Shown here piece by piece: positions 53,569 through 61,896 of a DNA stretch of 64,000 bases. The stretch lies in the NCBI GenBank assembly GCA_037718865.1, contig JBBJMP010000010.1, positions 190,991 through 254,990 on the forward strand, read 5' to 3'. The translations under genes were made by a program, and so were the position numbers. The notes under the pieces are model-generated. The model saw only the letters and a program-made list of their open reading frames with translations. It was not told the DNA's origin and searched no databases. The DNA is from JADCRZ01 sp037718865 (GTDB taxonomy: Bacteria > Bacteroidota > Bacteroidia > Chitinophagales > Chitinophagaceae). How positions within the stretch are numbered: position 1 is the stretch's first letter; each line of letters begins with the position of its first letter.

Positions 53569-54096
53569 TTACAATTGGCTTTTTGTGTTAACCTGCTTTT
53601 TAAAAATAGGAACGGTACTGCAAGGTTCTCCATACATAATGCTTTTGGCAACCGGTCGAAGCAATTTAGTTATTTCCAGGTAGGCAAATTCTCCTATGGG
53701 AAGATCTCCGCATCCCTTTACTACTACTCTTTTATCCATATAACTTTCCATATTTATTGCAGCAAGATTTTTCAGGAAGACTGTCTTATGTAAAAACTGT
53801 TCATCACCAAACACAACATCTTTTGCATACGGCTGCAGATTAGATACCACCAGCATATAGGCCCATACTGGAACAATGGCATCGGCAGTACAGGTCACTG
53901 CTACATATTTATCCTGGTAAACCGCAAAGTCCTGATTCTTTAACGCTTCCCGAAAATCTTTTTCCTTTAGGATCAAACCCATAAACAGGTAATCTTTCAA
54001 ATCGAACACACTGACACCTCCCGCCGGATAATAATGTTCAAGATCCACTTCCATTAAAGAACTATCTGCCACTTTATTTATGATGACTTCGCTCAT
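53569..54096 (-). CDS. DUF2480-family protein
   Basis: A 175-residue protein from the ATG at 54096 (MSEVIINKVADSSLMEVDLE). A longer frame from 54153 overlaps ppiD and is rejected. Typical segments are FDLKDYLFMGLILKEKDFREAL, VPVWAYMLVVSNLQPYAKDV and KGCGDLPIGEFAYLEITKLLRPVAKSIMYGEPCSTVPIFKK. The family is restricted to Bacteroidota and has no known function; the Cys in KGCGD and GEPCS suggest metal binding. It follows ppiD on the same strand after 28 bp. Confidence 0.82.
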   Translation of the reverse strand: MSEVIINKVADSSLMEVDLEHYYPAGGVSVFDLKDYLFMGLILKEKDFREALKNQDFAVYQDKYVAVTCTADAIVPVWAYMLVVSNLQPYAKDVVFGDEQFLHKTVFLKNLAAINMESYMDKRVVVKGCGDLPIGEFAYLEITKLLRPVAKSIMYGEPCSTVPIFKKQVNTKSQL

Positions 54097-54124
54097 GGTT
54101 GTCTTGTATTTTATTGTAATATTC

Positions 54125-56251
54125 TTATAGAAACTTGGCGCGGAAATCGTCAACTTCAGCAGCCTTTTTTAGTGCATCGACTGAACGCGTTCCGCTCATG
54201 GCTTTTATCTGCATAAGAATACCATTCCTCTGTTGTTCCAGGTTTGTATTCTCATTTGGCCTTGCACTTACATTATCCGTCCGTATGATAAAAACCCCTC
54301 CATTGCCTGCAATTGGTGGTGACATTTTACCCTTGAATTGCTTGTTAAAGCTGGCTCCTATGACCTTGGCTTCTTGCCCCAGGTTAGGAATGACCGGTGA
54401 AGAAAAACTGATCGTATCGGCTTTTTGAATCGGCATACCAGCGGCCGAGGCTGCGGCTTCCATTGTTTTTGCACTTCCTGTTTTTTTAATGACCTGTTCT
54501 GCCTTCTTCTTATTGCGTAATGTAAACTCTACCTGCGGCCTTGCCTTTGCGGCACTTAAAGTGCCTACCTTATTGATCTCGGTTATCATGGCCACAACAT
54601 ATTTATCACCCAGTTCGTGGGCGTCCGAAACTTGTCCTTGTTCAGCTTCATAAATCCACCGGACTAACTGGCGGCTACTTCCCAGTCCCGGGATCATATT
54701 ATCTATGGGTTTAATTTCGTTGCCCAGCAGTTTATTATACTTGTATTTGGCAGCATTTGCATCAAAAGCTTTTGCATTGCGGCTTTCACCTGCAAATTGA
54801 TTTGCTTTTCCTGAAGCAGTATTTTGCGTTTCCTGGCTGGCAGTGATGGGTTTGGACAGATAAGCCACCTGATAGGCTGGTCCAAAATTCTTTTGGCTCA
54901 ATACTTCTATATAGTGGTAACCAAACGTTGTTTTGACCACTTTCTTGTCACCCGTCGCCCCATAAAATACAGCTTCGGCAAATTCCCTGGCCAGGTTTCC
55001 AAACTGGTCGGAGCTGAAGTCGTATTCGCCGCCTTTATCCTTGCTACCCGGATCCTCACTGTACTTTAAACACATCAGCGTAAAATCAGCTCCGCCTTTT
55101 ATGGCATTGGCAATACTATCGATCCTTGCTTTAGCCGTACTATCAGGTAACCCCGCCTGCTGTTGATTACCTTGCGTGTTTACCAGGATATGCCTCAACT
55201 TTACACTATCCGGCATATTCCGTTTGCCCATCATTCTGGCCAAGACATAATTACTGTTATCAAGATAAGGGCCGAACACTGCGCCATCTGGTAGTGCCCG
55301 AATAGAATCTGCGTTTGGTACCTGCAATTTTGATGATAAAACATATCCGTCAAAATAATTTACTTCGGACCCGTTCTGTACAAGAAACGCAGGCACGTTA
55401 TCTGTGGTAGCAAACTCAGGTTTTAACTGGTTCAACTGATTGTACAGCACCATAGAATCATTTTTTGTGGCCGCTGCGTCAAACACCACATAAGCAATGC
55501 TGCGGTTTTCAACCTGTTTGAAATCGTCTTTGTTTTTATTTATATAAGAAAGTATTTCTTCATCACTTACTTTTACAGCGCTATCAGAAATAGTAGAATA
55601 AGGAACATTAACATAAGAAATAGAGGCCAGTGCGCTGTTATCTGCGTTTAGCTTTTCAAGCATCCATTTGGGAACATAAGCGGTATTGGCCAGTAATGCC
55701 GAATACTTTTCCCTCAATCTGGTGTTTATGAGGGCAGGAAGGTATAAATTTTCAAATTGCTCTGCCATAGGATTGGTTTTTTGTTTCCTTAACTCCGCAA
55801 TGGCAGATTTGGCGGCATTTGCATCGTATTCTCCTGTTTGCTGGTTGGTAAACTGCTGCTTCAAATCCTGAGGGGGATTTTTACCGAACAATATATCGTT
55901 CAATTCTTTTGCGCCCACCTCAAGACCGAGTTCCTTATATTCTTCCTCCAGAACATTTTCTTCTATATATTGGTTCCACACCTGGTCCTGGATGTTCTGC
56001 TGCATCATTTCATTGATAGGATAACCTCCTGACCGGTATTGATCTTCCACCTGTTTTCTTCTTTTTTCAAAGTCAACATAATCGATGTCTTTGCCGTTTA
56101 CGATTCCAACTGTGCTTGTTTGGCCGCCGCTGATTCCTCGGCCCCCACCTCCAACGAATGCATCCATCAATAAAAACCCAACCAAACTGAGTGCAATGAT
56201 TCCAACTACCAGCCACCCCGCTTTATCCCTGATTTGTTGAATAATCGACAT
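54125..56251 (-). CDS. ppiD: Membrane-anchored periplasmic foldase (PpiD/SurA-like peptidyl-prolyl isomerase)
   Basis: A 708-residue protein with one N-terminal transmembrane helix (GWLVVGIIALSLVGFLLMDAF, about 12-32), a SurA_N-type chaperone region, a parvulin domain at about 345-450 (KLRHILVNTQG, ADFTLMCLKYSEDPGSKDKGGEYDF, VVKTTFGYHYIEVL), and a second chaperone-like part. It assists folding of outer-membrane and periplasmic proteins. Confidence 0.9.
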   Translation of the reverse strand: MSIIQQIRDKAGWLVVGIIALSLVGFLLMDAFVGGGGRGISGGQTSTVGIVNGKDIDYVDFEKRRKQVEDQYRSGGYPINEMMQQNIQDQVWNQYIEENVLEEEYKELGLEVGAKELNDILFGKNPPQDLKQQFTNQQTGEYDANAAKSAIAELRKQKTNPMAEQFENLYLPALINTRLREKYSALLANTAYVPKWMLEKLNADNSALASISYVNVPYSTISDSAVKVSDEEILSYINKNKDDFKQVENRSIAYVVFDAAATKNDSMVLYNQLNQLKPEFATTDNVPAFLVQNGSEVNYFDGYVLSSKLQVPNADSIRALPDGAVFGPYLDNSNYVLARMMGKRNMPDSVKLRHILVNTQGNQQQAGLPDSTAKARIDSIANAIKGGADFTLMCLKYSEDPGSKDKGGEYDFSSDQFGNLAREFAEAVFYGATGDKKVVKTTFGYHYIEVLSQKNFGPAYQVAYLSKPITASQETQNTASGKANQFAGESRNAKAFDANAAKYKYNKLLGNEIKPIDNMIPGLGSSRQLVRWIYEAEQGQVSDAHELGDKYVVAMITEINKVGTLSAAKARPQVEFTLRNKKKAEQVIKKTGSAKTMEAAASAAGMPIQKADTISFSSPVIPNLGQEAKVIGASFNKQFKGKMSPPIAGNGGVFIIRTDNVSARPNENTNLEQQRNGILMQIKAMSGTRSVDALKKAAEVDDFRAKFL

Positions 56252-56293
56252 ATTTTTTGTTTAAACTCTTAGGTTAACAATAAAAAAGGATAG

Positions 56294-56301
56294 CAAAAAT
56301 A
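56294..56301 (-). promoter_or_regulatory. TAnnTTTG box upstream of ppiD
   Basis: On the minus strand TATTTTTG is a perfect match to the Bacteroidota -7 element, 43 bases before the ppiD start. The expected TTTG box 19 bases upstream is only CTTTA. Confidence 0.5.
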
Positions 56302-56765
56302 GGTTAAAATAGTCAGTTGTAAAGGTAAGGAGTCTGGTGCAGGCCTATGGTGCTGCCGGAGCTACGTGAAACATTCAGTGAAACGCAAGTTAACAGGCAG
56401 TGGTGGGTAATGCCGGTTTATTGTGTAAAAGCAGGTAATTTATCCCGTTTTTGTGGGGGCAATATGGTTCTAATTTTTATGTTTTTTATAACTGATCATC
56501 CGCGTCTGAACAATTCAACAGTTATTCCACACGGGTTAACAGAGCGGCGAAAAATAATTTACCACCCTTTGTTTTAATTAACACTTGTTTAGAACTAAAC
56601 CAAAGGCTTAACCAAACCGGGTTATTGTTTGTTAATGTGATGTGCATTCAGGTGGATAAGAAGATTTTTTTGATTTATCAATAAGTAAAGAAATTTATTA
56701 TCCACGAATGCACAGTGCTAATAGTAATAGCTAATTTTATATAAAAAATCTATTATTAAATTATT
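56302..56765. promoter_or_regulatory. AT-rich divergent intergenic region with long inverted repeat
   Basis: About 460 bases between ppiD and nadA. The left 270 bases show no supportable gene; a 76-codon frame at 56347 has no recognisable content. The right part is AT-rich and holds several palindromes: GTTTAGAACTAAAC (about 56587-56600), TAACC...GGTTA (about 56609-56625), and a long inverted repeat described separately. The last 50 bases before nadA are nearly all A and T. It may be a regulatory region of nadA or a replication-related site. Confidence 0.5.
56641..56714. repeat. Inverted repeat with DnaA-box-like cores
   Basis: TGTGCATTCAGGTGGATAA at 56641-56659 and TTATCCACGAATGCACA at 56698-56714 are complements of each other apart from a 2-base gap in the second arm. 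The 38-base spacer is AT-rich. Each arm contains TTATCCAC, eight of nine bases of the DnaA box TTATCCACA. It may be an operator for a dimeric regulator, or a pair of DnaA sites. Confidence 0.75.
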
Positions 56766-57776
56766 ATGATAGTTATTAACAAAGAGGATGTTGTACTGAA
56801 CCTGGAGAAAAGAGGCTTTTTAAATATTGATGTAGATCCTACCTTGGACTTATTCCTGCAGATTGAAAAACTAAAAAAAGAAAAGAATGCCGTTATTCTG
56901 GCGCACTATTACCAGGAGCCTGATATCCAGGACGTAGCCGATTATATTGGAGATAGCTTGGGGCTGGCTCAACAGGCACAGAAGACAACGGCAGATATTA
57001 TTGTATTTGCCGGGGTTCATTTCATGGCAGAAACAGCCAAAATATTAAATCCTTCCAAAAAAGTATTACTTCCTGACCTTAAGGCAGGATGTTCGCTTTC
57101 AGATTCTGCCCCGCCGGCCTTGTTTAAAATATTTAAAGAGAAATACCCCGATCACCTGGTCATTTCTTATATTAATTGTTCAGCAGGAATAAAAGCGCAA
57201 AGTGATATAATCTGTACTTCCTCCAATGCACAGAAGATTGTTGAAAGTCTCCCGCCCGACCAAGCGATCATTTTTGCCCCAGACAAAAATTTAGGCGCTT
57301 ATATCAACCGGCAAACAGGCAGAAACATGGTATTGTGGAATGGAGCCTGCATGGTACATGAAATATTCAGCCTTCAGAAAATAAGCAGGCTGAAGGTCCG
57401 CCATCCGAATGCAAAGGTAATTGCACATCCCGAATGTGAAGAAGCCGTGCTGCAGGTAGCTGATTTTGTTGGTTCAACTACTCAATTGCTAAAGTACAGT
57501 GAAATGAATGAAGCTAGCGAATTCATTGTGGTAACCGAAACAGGCATCCTTCACCAGATGCAAAAAAATTCTCCATACAAAACGTTCATTCCAGCTCCAC
57601 CAAACAACAGTTGCGCCTGTAACGATTGTCCCCATATGAAGCTTAACACATTGGAAAAGGTTTACTTATGTTTGGAATATGAGCAACCTGAATTGTTAAT
57701 GGATGAAGAAATCCGGATAGCTGCTAAAAAACCGATAGACAGGATGTTGGAAATAAGTGCCCGGTATGGTCTGTAA
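56766..57776 (+). CDS. nadA: Quinolinate synthase A
   Basis: It condenses iminoaspartate with dihydroxyacetone phosphate to quinolinate, the core step of de novo NAD synthesis. 336 residues; a [4Fe-4S] cluster is held by three conserved Cys: KAGCSLSD, NGACMVHEIF and the CACNDCPHMK region. Substrate blocks AHYYQEPDIQDVADYIGDS in two halves, INCSAGIKAQSD and CTSSNAQKIVES are typical. The start ATG is at 56766 with an A/T-only leader. nadB and nadC are not in the window. It complements the salvage genes at 29 kb. Confidence 0.94.
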   Translation: MIVINKEDVVLNLEKRGFLNIDVDPTLDLFLQIEKLKKEKNAVILAHYYQEPDIQDVADYIGDSLGLAQQAQKTTADIIVFAGVHFMAETAKILNPSKKVLLPDLKAGCSLSDSAPPALFKIFKEKYPDHLVISYINCSAGIKAQSDIICTSSNAQKIVESLPPDQAIIFAPDKNLGAYINRQTGRNMVLWNGACMVHEIFSLQKISRLKVRHPNAKVIAHPECEEAVLQVADFVGSTTQLLKYSEMNEASEFIVVTETGILHQMQKNSPYKTFIPAPPNNSCACNDCPHMKLNTLEKVYLCLEYEQPELLMDEEIRIAAKKPIDRMLEISARYGL

Positions 57777-57779
57777 ATT

Positions 57780-58051
57780 TTACTCCTGGTGATGTAAGGG
57801 CAATAAAATAGTGAAGCTCACTCCTTCGCCTGGTTCGGAGTCAGCTGAAATTGAGCCAAAATGAGTGTTGACTATTTTTTTACATAGAGCAAGTCCGAAT
57901 CCCGAGTCCGGGCAAGTCGTGTTGTAATTTCTTAAGGATAAGAAATATGTATTCCCTGTATTTATTATCAAATCCTTTACTATTATCGGCTGATAAATCC
58001 ACATGGAGCCATATCAATAATATCTTCCCTGTCGTCCATGCTCATACTCAT
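57780..58051 (-). pseudogene. PAS-domain histidine kinase, reduced to its two ends
   Basis: Reading from 58051 the sequence gives MSMSMDDREDIIDMAPCGFISR, the start of a PAS-type sensor, and then a stop. After a frame change come DNSKGFDNKYREYIFLILKK and later DSGFGLALCKKIVNTHFG...GVSFTILLP, the G-boxes of a histidine kinase ATPase domain. The middle, including the phospho-His region, is missing. Its C-terminus is similar to the intact kinase at 58363, so it is probably an ancient paralogue. It ends 3 bp from nadA, tail-to-tail. Confidence 0.7.
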
Positions 58052-58054
58052 GAT

Positions 58055-58265
58055 CTAATTTTGAGAAAAGTTTAAATATTCTTCTATGACGCTTACTGTT
58101 TCCAGGGGTGCACTCATATGAGGACAATGGCCAGTTTCTTTCAAAACTTTCAGCGTGCTATGCGGATGTGCTTATGAAGATATGTAGCGAAAAACAGATA
58201 TCCAATACATCCTGTACATAGCCATTCAGGTCTGCGTATTTTTCTGCATGGTAGGCGGTAATATA
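58055..58265 (-). pseudogene. RsbQ-like alpha/beta hydrolase, internally deleted
   Basis: From 58265 the minus strand reads ITAYHAEKYADLNGYVQDVLDIC, which fits the N-terminal part of RsbQ-like hydrolases just before the nucleophile. Shortly after, in another frame and with one stop, it reads STLKVLKETGHCPHMSAPLE, the C-terminal catalytic-His block. The catalytic Ser and Asp parts are gone. RsbQ-like genes are often followed by a PAS-domain sensor, as seen here in the fragment at 57780-58051, so the pair decayed together. Too short for an open-frame call. Confidence 0.65.
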
Positions 58266-58362
58266 AACATGTACACGGTGAAAATAACAGCAACAAAAAA
58301 AGGCAACAATAAATAAATTATTTAGATTTATTACCCTTGTTTCTCGACAATAAAATTAAATT

Positions 58363-59985
58363 ATGGATCAGGTTTTGGAATTCTTTAAAAAATTATTTGA
58401 TACTTCCGATTGGCCTCCTCGTTGGCATTGTGGCAGATGGACTGAATTTCATGGATGGATGTATATTATCAGTGACCTTCTAATCTGGTCTGCTTATTTT
58501 GCCATTCCTCTGCTTATTATAAAATATATTTCCAAGCGAAAAGATGTACATTTTCATAAGATATATTTTTTATTTGCTGCTTTTATTCTTGCTTGCGGGT
58601 CTACACATTTTCTTGATGCAGTAACGTTTTGGTTTCCCGTATACCGTTTAAACGCGCTGGTAAGATTGATAACAGGTGTGATTAGCTGGATCACCGTGTT
58701 TTCTCTTATAAAAATGCTTCCTAGTGCCTTTTCGTTGAAATCAGCCAAACAACTGGAAGAAGAGGCTGAACAAAGAAAAAAGGTTGAGGAAGAATTAAGA
58801 ATGAAAAATAACCAGCTTAATGAAGCCCAGCAGATTGCCAGATTGGGTAATTGGGAATGGAACCTGCCAGGTAATACTATTGTCTGTTCTCCAGGTTTAT
58901 TAAATATATATGGATTAACTTCAGCGATGGAAAGTATGTCCTATGAAAATTTTTTACAATTTATTCATTCGGATGAAAGGCAACAGGTTGATAACTATGT
59001 AAAAGATGCCATTGCGCAAAAGAAATACACGGAGCATTTTCACAGGATTGTCTTGGATGATGGCAAGGTTAAAGTTATACATACAAAAGCTGAAGTTATC
59101 CTGAATGAGCAAAATGAAGTAATTAAAATGATAGGTACCGGTCAGGATGTTACGGAACAAAAAAGAGCGGAACAGGAACTGTTATCGAAGTCACTTGAGC
59201 TGGAAGCAGTAAATGTTGAGCTGCAGAAGTTTGCTTATATTGCTTCACACGATCTGCAGGAACCCTTAAGAAAAATTATCACATTCACCTCACTTTTAGA
59301 GAAAGAATACAAAGATTTTGTGACTGAAAAAGGAGGAGTGTATCTTGATAAAATCATCAGTTCATCAATGCGAATGCAGAAACTGATTGATGATATACTC
59401 AGCATTTCGATGCTAAAGGCGAGTGAAATAAATTTTATAAAGACAGACCTAAACCTTGTTGTCCGTCAGGTGCTTTCTGATATGGAAGTTGCCATAACAA
59501 GCACAGGCACTAAGGTACAGGTTGGGCAAATGCCCGTTATTGAAGCGAGTACGAGTCAAATGGAGCAGTTATTTCAAAATCTAATAAGTAACGCCATTAA
59601 ATTCAGAAACGGCGACCCTGAGGTAACTATCAACACGGAGATAATAACCGGCTCATTGTTAACCGTAGAACAATTGAAATATTTTCAGCACAAGTATGCA
59701 GAGTTGACTGTCCCCGGAAATCCTAACATTGAAGAGTTTTGTAAGATATATATTAAAGATAACGGAATAGGTTTTGAAGAACAGTACTTAGACAAGTTAT
59801 TCGTGATATTTCAGCGATTGCATTCTAAAACGGCATATGAAGGAACAGGAATAGGTTTGGCCATATGCAAACATATTGTTGATAACCATCATGGCTTGAT
59901 ATCTGCCAAAAGCAAGATTGGCGAAGGATCTACCTTTATAATAATTTTACCTTTATTACAACGTAATTATGGCCAATTACAATAA
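58363..59985 (+). CDS. Ethylene-receptor-like (ETR1-type) PAS histidine kinase
   Basis: A 540-residue membrane sensor kinase. The N-terminal 125 residues form a three-helix domain like that of plant ETR1 and cyanobacterial ethylene receptors: FHGWMYIISDLLIWSAYFAIP, FLFAAFILACGSTHFLDAV, then a third helix LVRLITGVISWITVFSLI. Residues equal to ETR1 Asp25, Tyr32, Ile35, Ile62, Cys65 and His69 are present here as D38, Y45, I48, I75, C78 and H82; Cys and His hold the copper ion that binds ethylene. A coiled coil, a PAS domain (about 150-268), a HisKA domain (IASHDLQEPLRKI, His 296) and an ATPase domain (IKDNGIGFEEQYL, GTGIGLAICKHIV) follow. The response regulator gene overlaps its end by 17 bp. 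Confidence 0.85.
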   Translation: MDQVLEFFKKLFDTSDWPPRWHCGRWTEFHGWMYIISDLLIWSAYFAIPLLIIKYISKRKDVHFHKIYFLFAAFILACGSTHFLDAVTFWFPVYRLNALVRLITGVISWITVFSLIKMLPSAFSLKSAKQLEEEAEQRKKVEEELRMKNNQLNEAQQIARLGNWEWNLPGNTIVCSPGLLNIYGLTSAMESMSYENFLQFIHSDERQQVDNYVKDAIAQKKYTEHFHRIVLDDGKVKVIHTKAEVILNEQNEVIKMIGTGQDVTEQKRAEQELLSKSLELEAVNVELQKFAYIASHDLQEPLRKIITFTSLLEKEYKDFVTEKGGVYLDKIISSSMRMQKLIDDILSISMLKASEINFIKTDLNLVVRQVLSDMEVAITSTGTKVQVGQMPVIEASTSQMEQLFQNLISNAIKFRNGDPEVTINTEIITGSLLTVEQLKYFQHKYAELTVPGNPNIEEFCKIYIKDNGIGFEEQYLDKLFVIFQRLHSKTAYEGTGIGLAICKHIVDNHHGLISAKSKIGEGSTFIIILPLLQRNYGQLQ

Positions 59986-60415
59986 CCAGAAACCATTTCG
60001 TATATTACTTGCAGATGATGATTTTGAAGATTTCCAATTGATTAAAAACACTTTTCAGGAAAATAATTTGAATGTTCATCTTACACATGTTGAAGATGGA
60101 CAGTATTTGATAGATATTCTGAGGGCCCAAAGTAAATTCAATAAATTAGGAGAATTACCACATCTGATTTTACTGGATTTGAACATGCCGCGTAAGAATG
60201 GCTGGGAAGTACTGAAGGAAATTAAGGAAAACGGTTTGTTAGCTAGAATTCCTATAATCATTTTTACTACATCCAATTCACCCAGGGATATAGAAAAAGC
60301 TTATGAAGGGGGGGCGAGTTGTTATGTGATTAAGCCTCAAACAGCATCAGATTGGTCCAGCACCTTGGGAAATCTGGGCCGTTTTTGGATTAATAATGTT
60401 GTTGTCCCGACATGA
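59969..60415 (+). CDS. Single-domain response regulator (Rcp1-like), partner of the ETR1-like kinase
   Basis: A 148-residue receiver domain with no output domain. The acidic pair is in ILLADDDFEDFQLI, the phospho-acceptor Asp in LILLDLNMPRKNGWEVL, the Thr switch in IIIFTTSNSP and the Lys in CYVIKPQTA. The extended loop before the acceptor (RAQSKFNKLGELPHLILL) is characteristic of Rcp1-type regulators paired with phytochrome-like kinases. It overlaps the kinase gene by 17 bp, so cognate pairing is very likely. Without an output domain it must act by protein contact or pass the phosphate on. Confidence 0.9.
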   Translation: MANYNNQKPFRILLADDDFEDFQLIKNTFQENNLNVHLTHVEDGQYLIDILRAQSKFNKLGELPHLILLDLNMPRKNGWEVLKEIKENGLLARIPIIIFTTSNSPRDIEKAYEGGASCYVIKPQTASDWSSTLGNLGRFWINNVVVPT

Positions 60416-60726
60416 AATTGAAAATAGGTTTGTATTTATTCTACTCACTCTTCCAGTATATTCTCTGGCCTGTAAGAAGTATTATTCATTAGCTATCATT
60501 GTGAGCCTGATTAAACTTTAGAATAATAAATCTGTTATCCTTACATTCTTACACGTAAGATCATTACCCACTTGCCCTTGTCTGGATGGGGAATATTTGC
60601 CCCAGCAACAAAATCCAAACTAAAATCAGCGGTTGATTAATGGTGGTGAGTAAATGGTATATAAATAGCATAGTTTACAGGAAGGAGGTCATATTCTTAA
60701 CAAAAATTTTTTTAATATTAATAACT
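60416..60726. other. Intergenic region upstream of the glycosyltransferase/glf pair
   Basis: About 310 bases. A longer frame of the glycosyltransferase would reach back to 60640, but that part has no conserved content. No repeat, RNA or clear promoter was recognised. Confidence 0.35.
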
Positions 60727-61896
60727 ATGACGATTGAAAACCTGGATTTAGTATGTTTTTCGCATTTGAGATGGAACTTTGTTTTTCAAAGGCCGCAGCA
60801 TTTATTAATCAGGTTTGCAAAAAATAGACGGGTGTTTTATATTGAAGATCCCGTATATGGAGAAGTTGAGGATTTTTGCCAGGTAACTCAATCTGAAATT
60901 CATCCTAATATATATGTAGTTGTTCCCAATCTTAAAGTAGGAACTCCAGGACCAGCGTTTTTTTTAAGGGAGAAAGAACTTCTGACCGAAGTGTTTAAAG
61001 ACAATGGCATAAACAATTACATATTTTGGTATTACAACCCCATGGCCATGTTGATAAGCGATCATTTTACTCCCTCGCTGGTTGTATATGATTGCATGGA
61101 TGAACTATCGGCATTTAAGTCTGCACCCCTGGGGTTGAAGGAAAATGAAGATGAATTATTTAAAAAAGCAGATCTGGTATTTACCGGTGGATACAGCTTA
61201 TACGAAGCAAAAAAGCACCGGCACCCGGCTGTTTACGCCTTTCCCAGTAGCATAGACAAGGAGCATTTTAAAAAAGCACGCCTTGTAACCAATGACCCTG
61301 AAGATCAGAAATCTATACCTTATCCCAGAATTGGGTTTTATGGTGTCATTGATGAAAGAATGAACATAAATTTAGTTAAAAAAGTTGCTGAATTAAGACC
61401 GGAATGGCAGATGATATTCATCGGCCCGGTAGTTAAAATAGATCCGGCGACCTTACCAAAATTGTCTAATATTCACTACCTCGGTAACAAGTCATATCAG
61501 GAATTGCCTTCCTATCTGGCTGGGTGGAATATTTCTATGATCCCATTCGCCTTAAATGAATCTACCCAATTTATTAGTCCTACTAAAACGCCCGAGTACC
61601 TGGCGGCTGGTAAATCCGTCATTTCTTCCTCCATTCAAGATGTGGTTAATCCCTATGGAAATAACAAATTGGTGTATATAGCGGATACACCGGAAGACTT
61701 TATTGCTGCGGCTGAATCGGACTTAAGTATGTTGGATCGCAAGCCCTGGCTCGATCAGGTAGACAACTTCCTGAAAGATTATTCGTGGGATCAAACATGG
61801 AAACAAATGAATTCACTGATCAGCGATAAATTCATTGATAAAGTACAAGAAAAAAACATTACTAATTTAAATTTAAAGGAGAAGATCTATGTTTGA
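60727..61896 (+). CDS. Family 1-type glycosyltransferase
   Basis: A 389-residue GT-B glycosyltransferase from the ATG at 60727 (MTIENLDLVCFSHLRWNFVF). Typical features: FQRPQHLLIRFAKNRRVFYIEDP near the N-terminus, VVYDCMDELSAF, LVFTGGYSLYEAK, FPSSIDKEHFK, and the C-lobe RIGFYGVIDERMN, FIGPVVKIDP, YLGNKSYQELPSYLAGWNISMIPF and FISPTKTPEYLAAGKSVISS. Its gene overlaps glf by 8 bp, so it probably adds a galactofuranose residue or another sugar in the same glycan. An alternative start at 60640 adds 29 unlikely residues. Confidence 0.87.
   Translation: MTIENLDLVCFSHLRWNFVFQRPQHLLIRFAKNRRVFYIEDPVYGEVEDFCQVTQSEIHPNIYVVVPNLKVGTPGPAFFLREKELLTEVFKDNGINNYIFWYYNPMAMLISDHFTPSLVVYDCMDELSAFKSAPLGLKENEDELFKKADLVFTGGYSLYEAKKHRHPAVYAFPSSIDKEHFKKARLVTNDPEDQKSIPYPRIGFYGVIDERMNINLVKKVAELRPEWQMIFIGPVVKIDPATLPKLSNIHYLGNKSYQELPSYLAGWNISMIPFALNESTQFISPTKTPEYLAAGKSVISSSIQDVVNPYGNNKLVYIADTPEDFIAAAESDLSMLDRKPWLDQVDNFLKDYSWDQTWKQMNSLISDKFIDKVQEKNITNLNLKEKIYV

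Noticed and set aside
56347..56577. 76-codon plus-strand frame upstream of nadA
   Set aside because: No recognisable domain or signal, and it lies in the divergent promoter region; probably chance.
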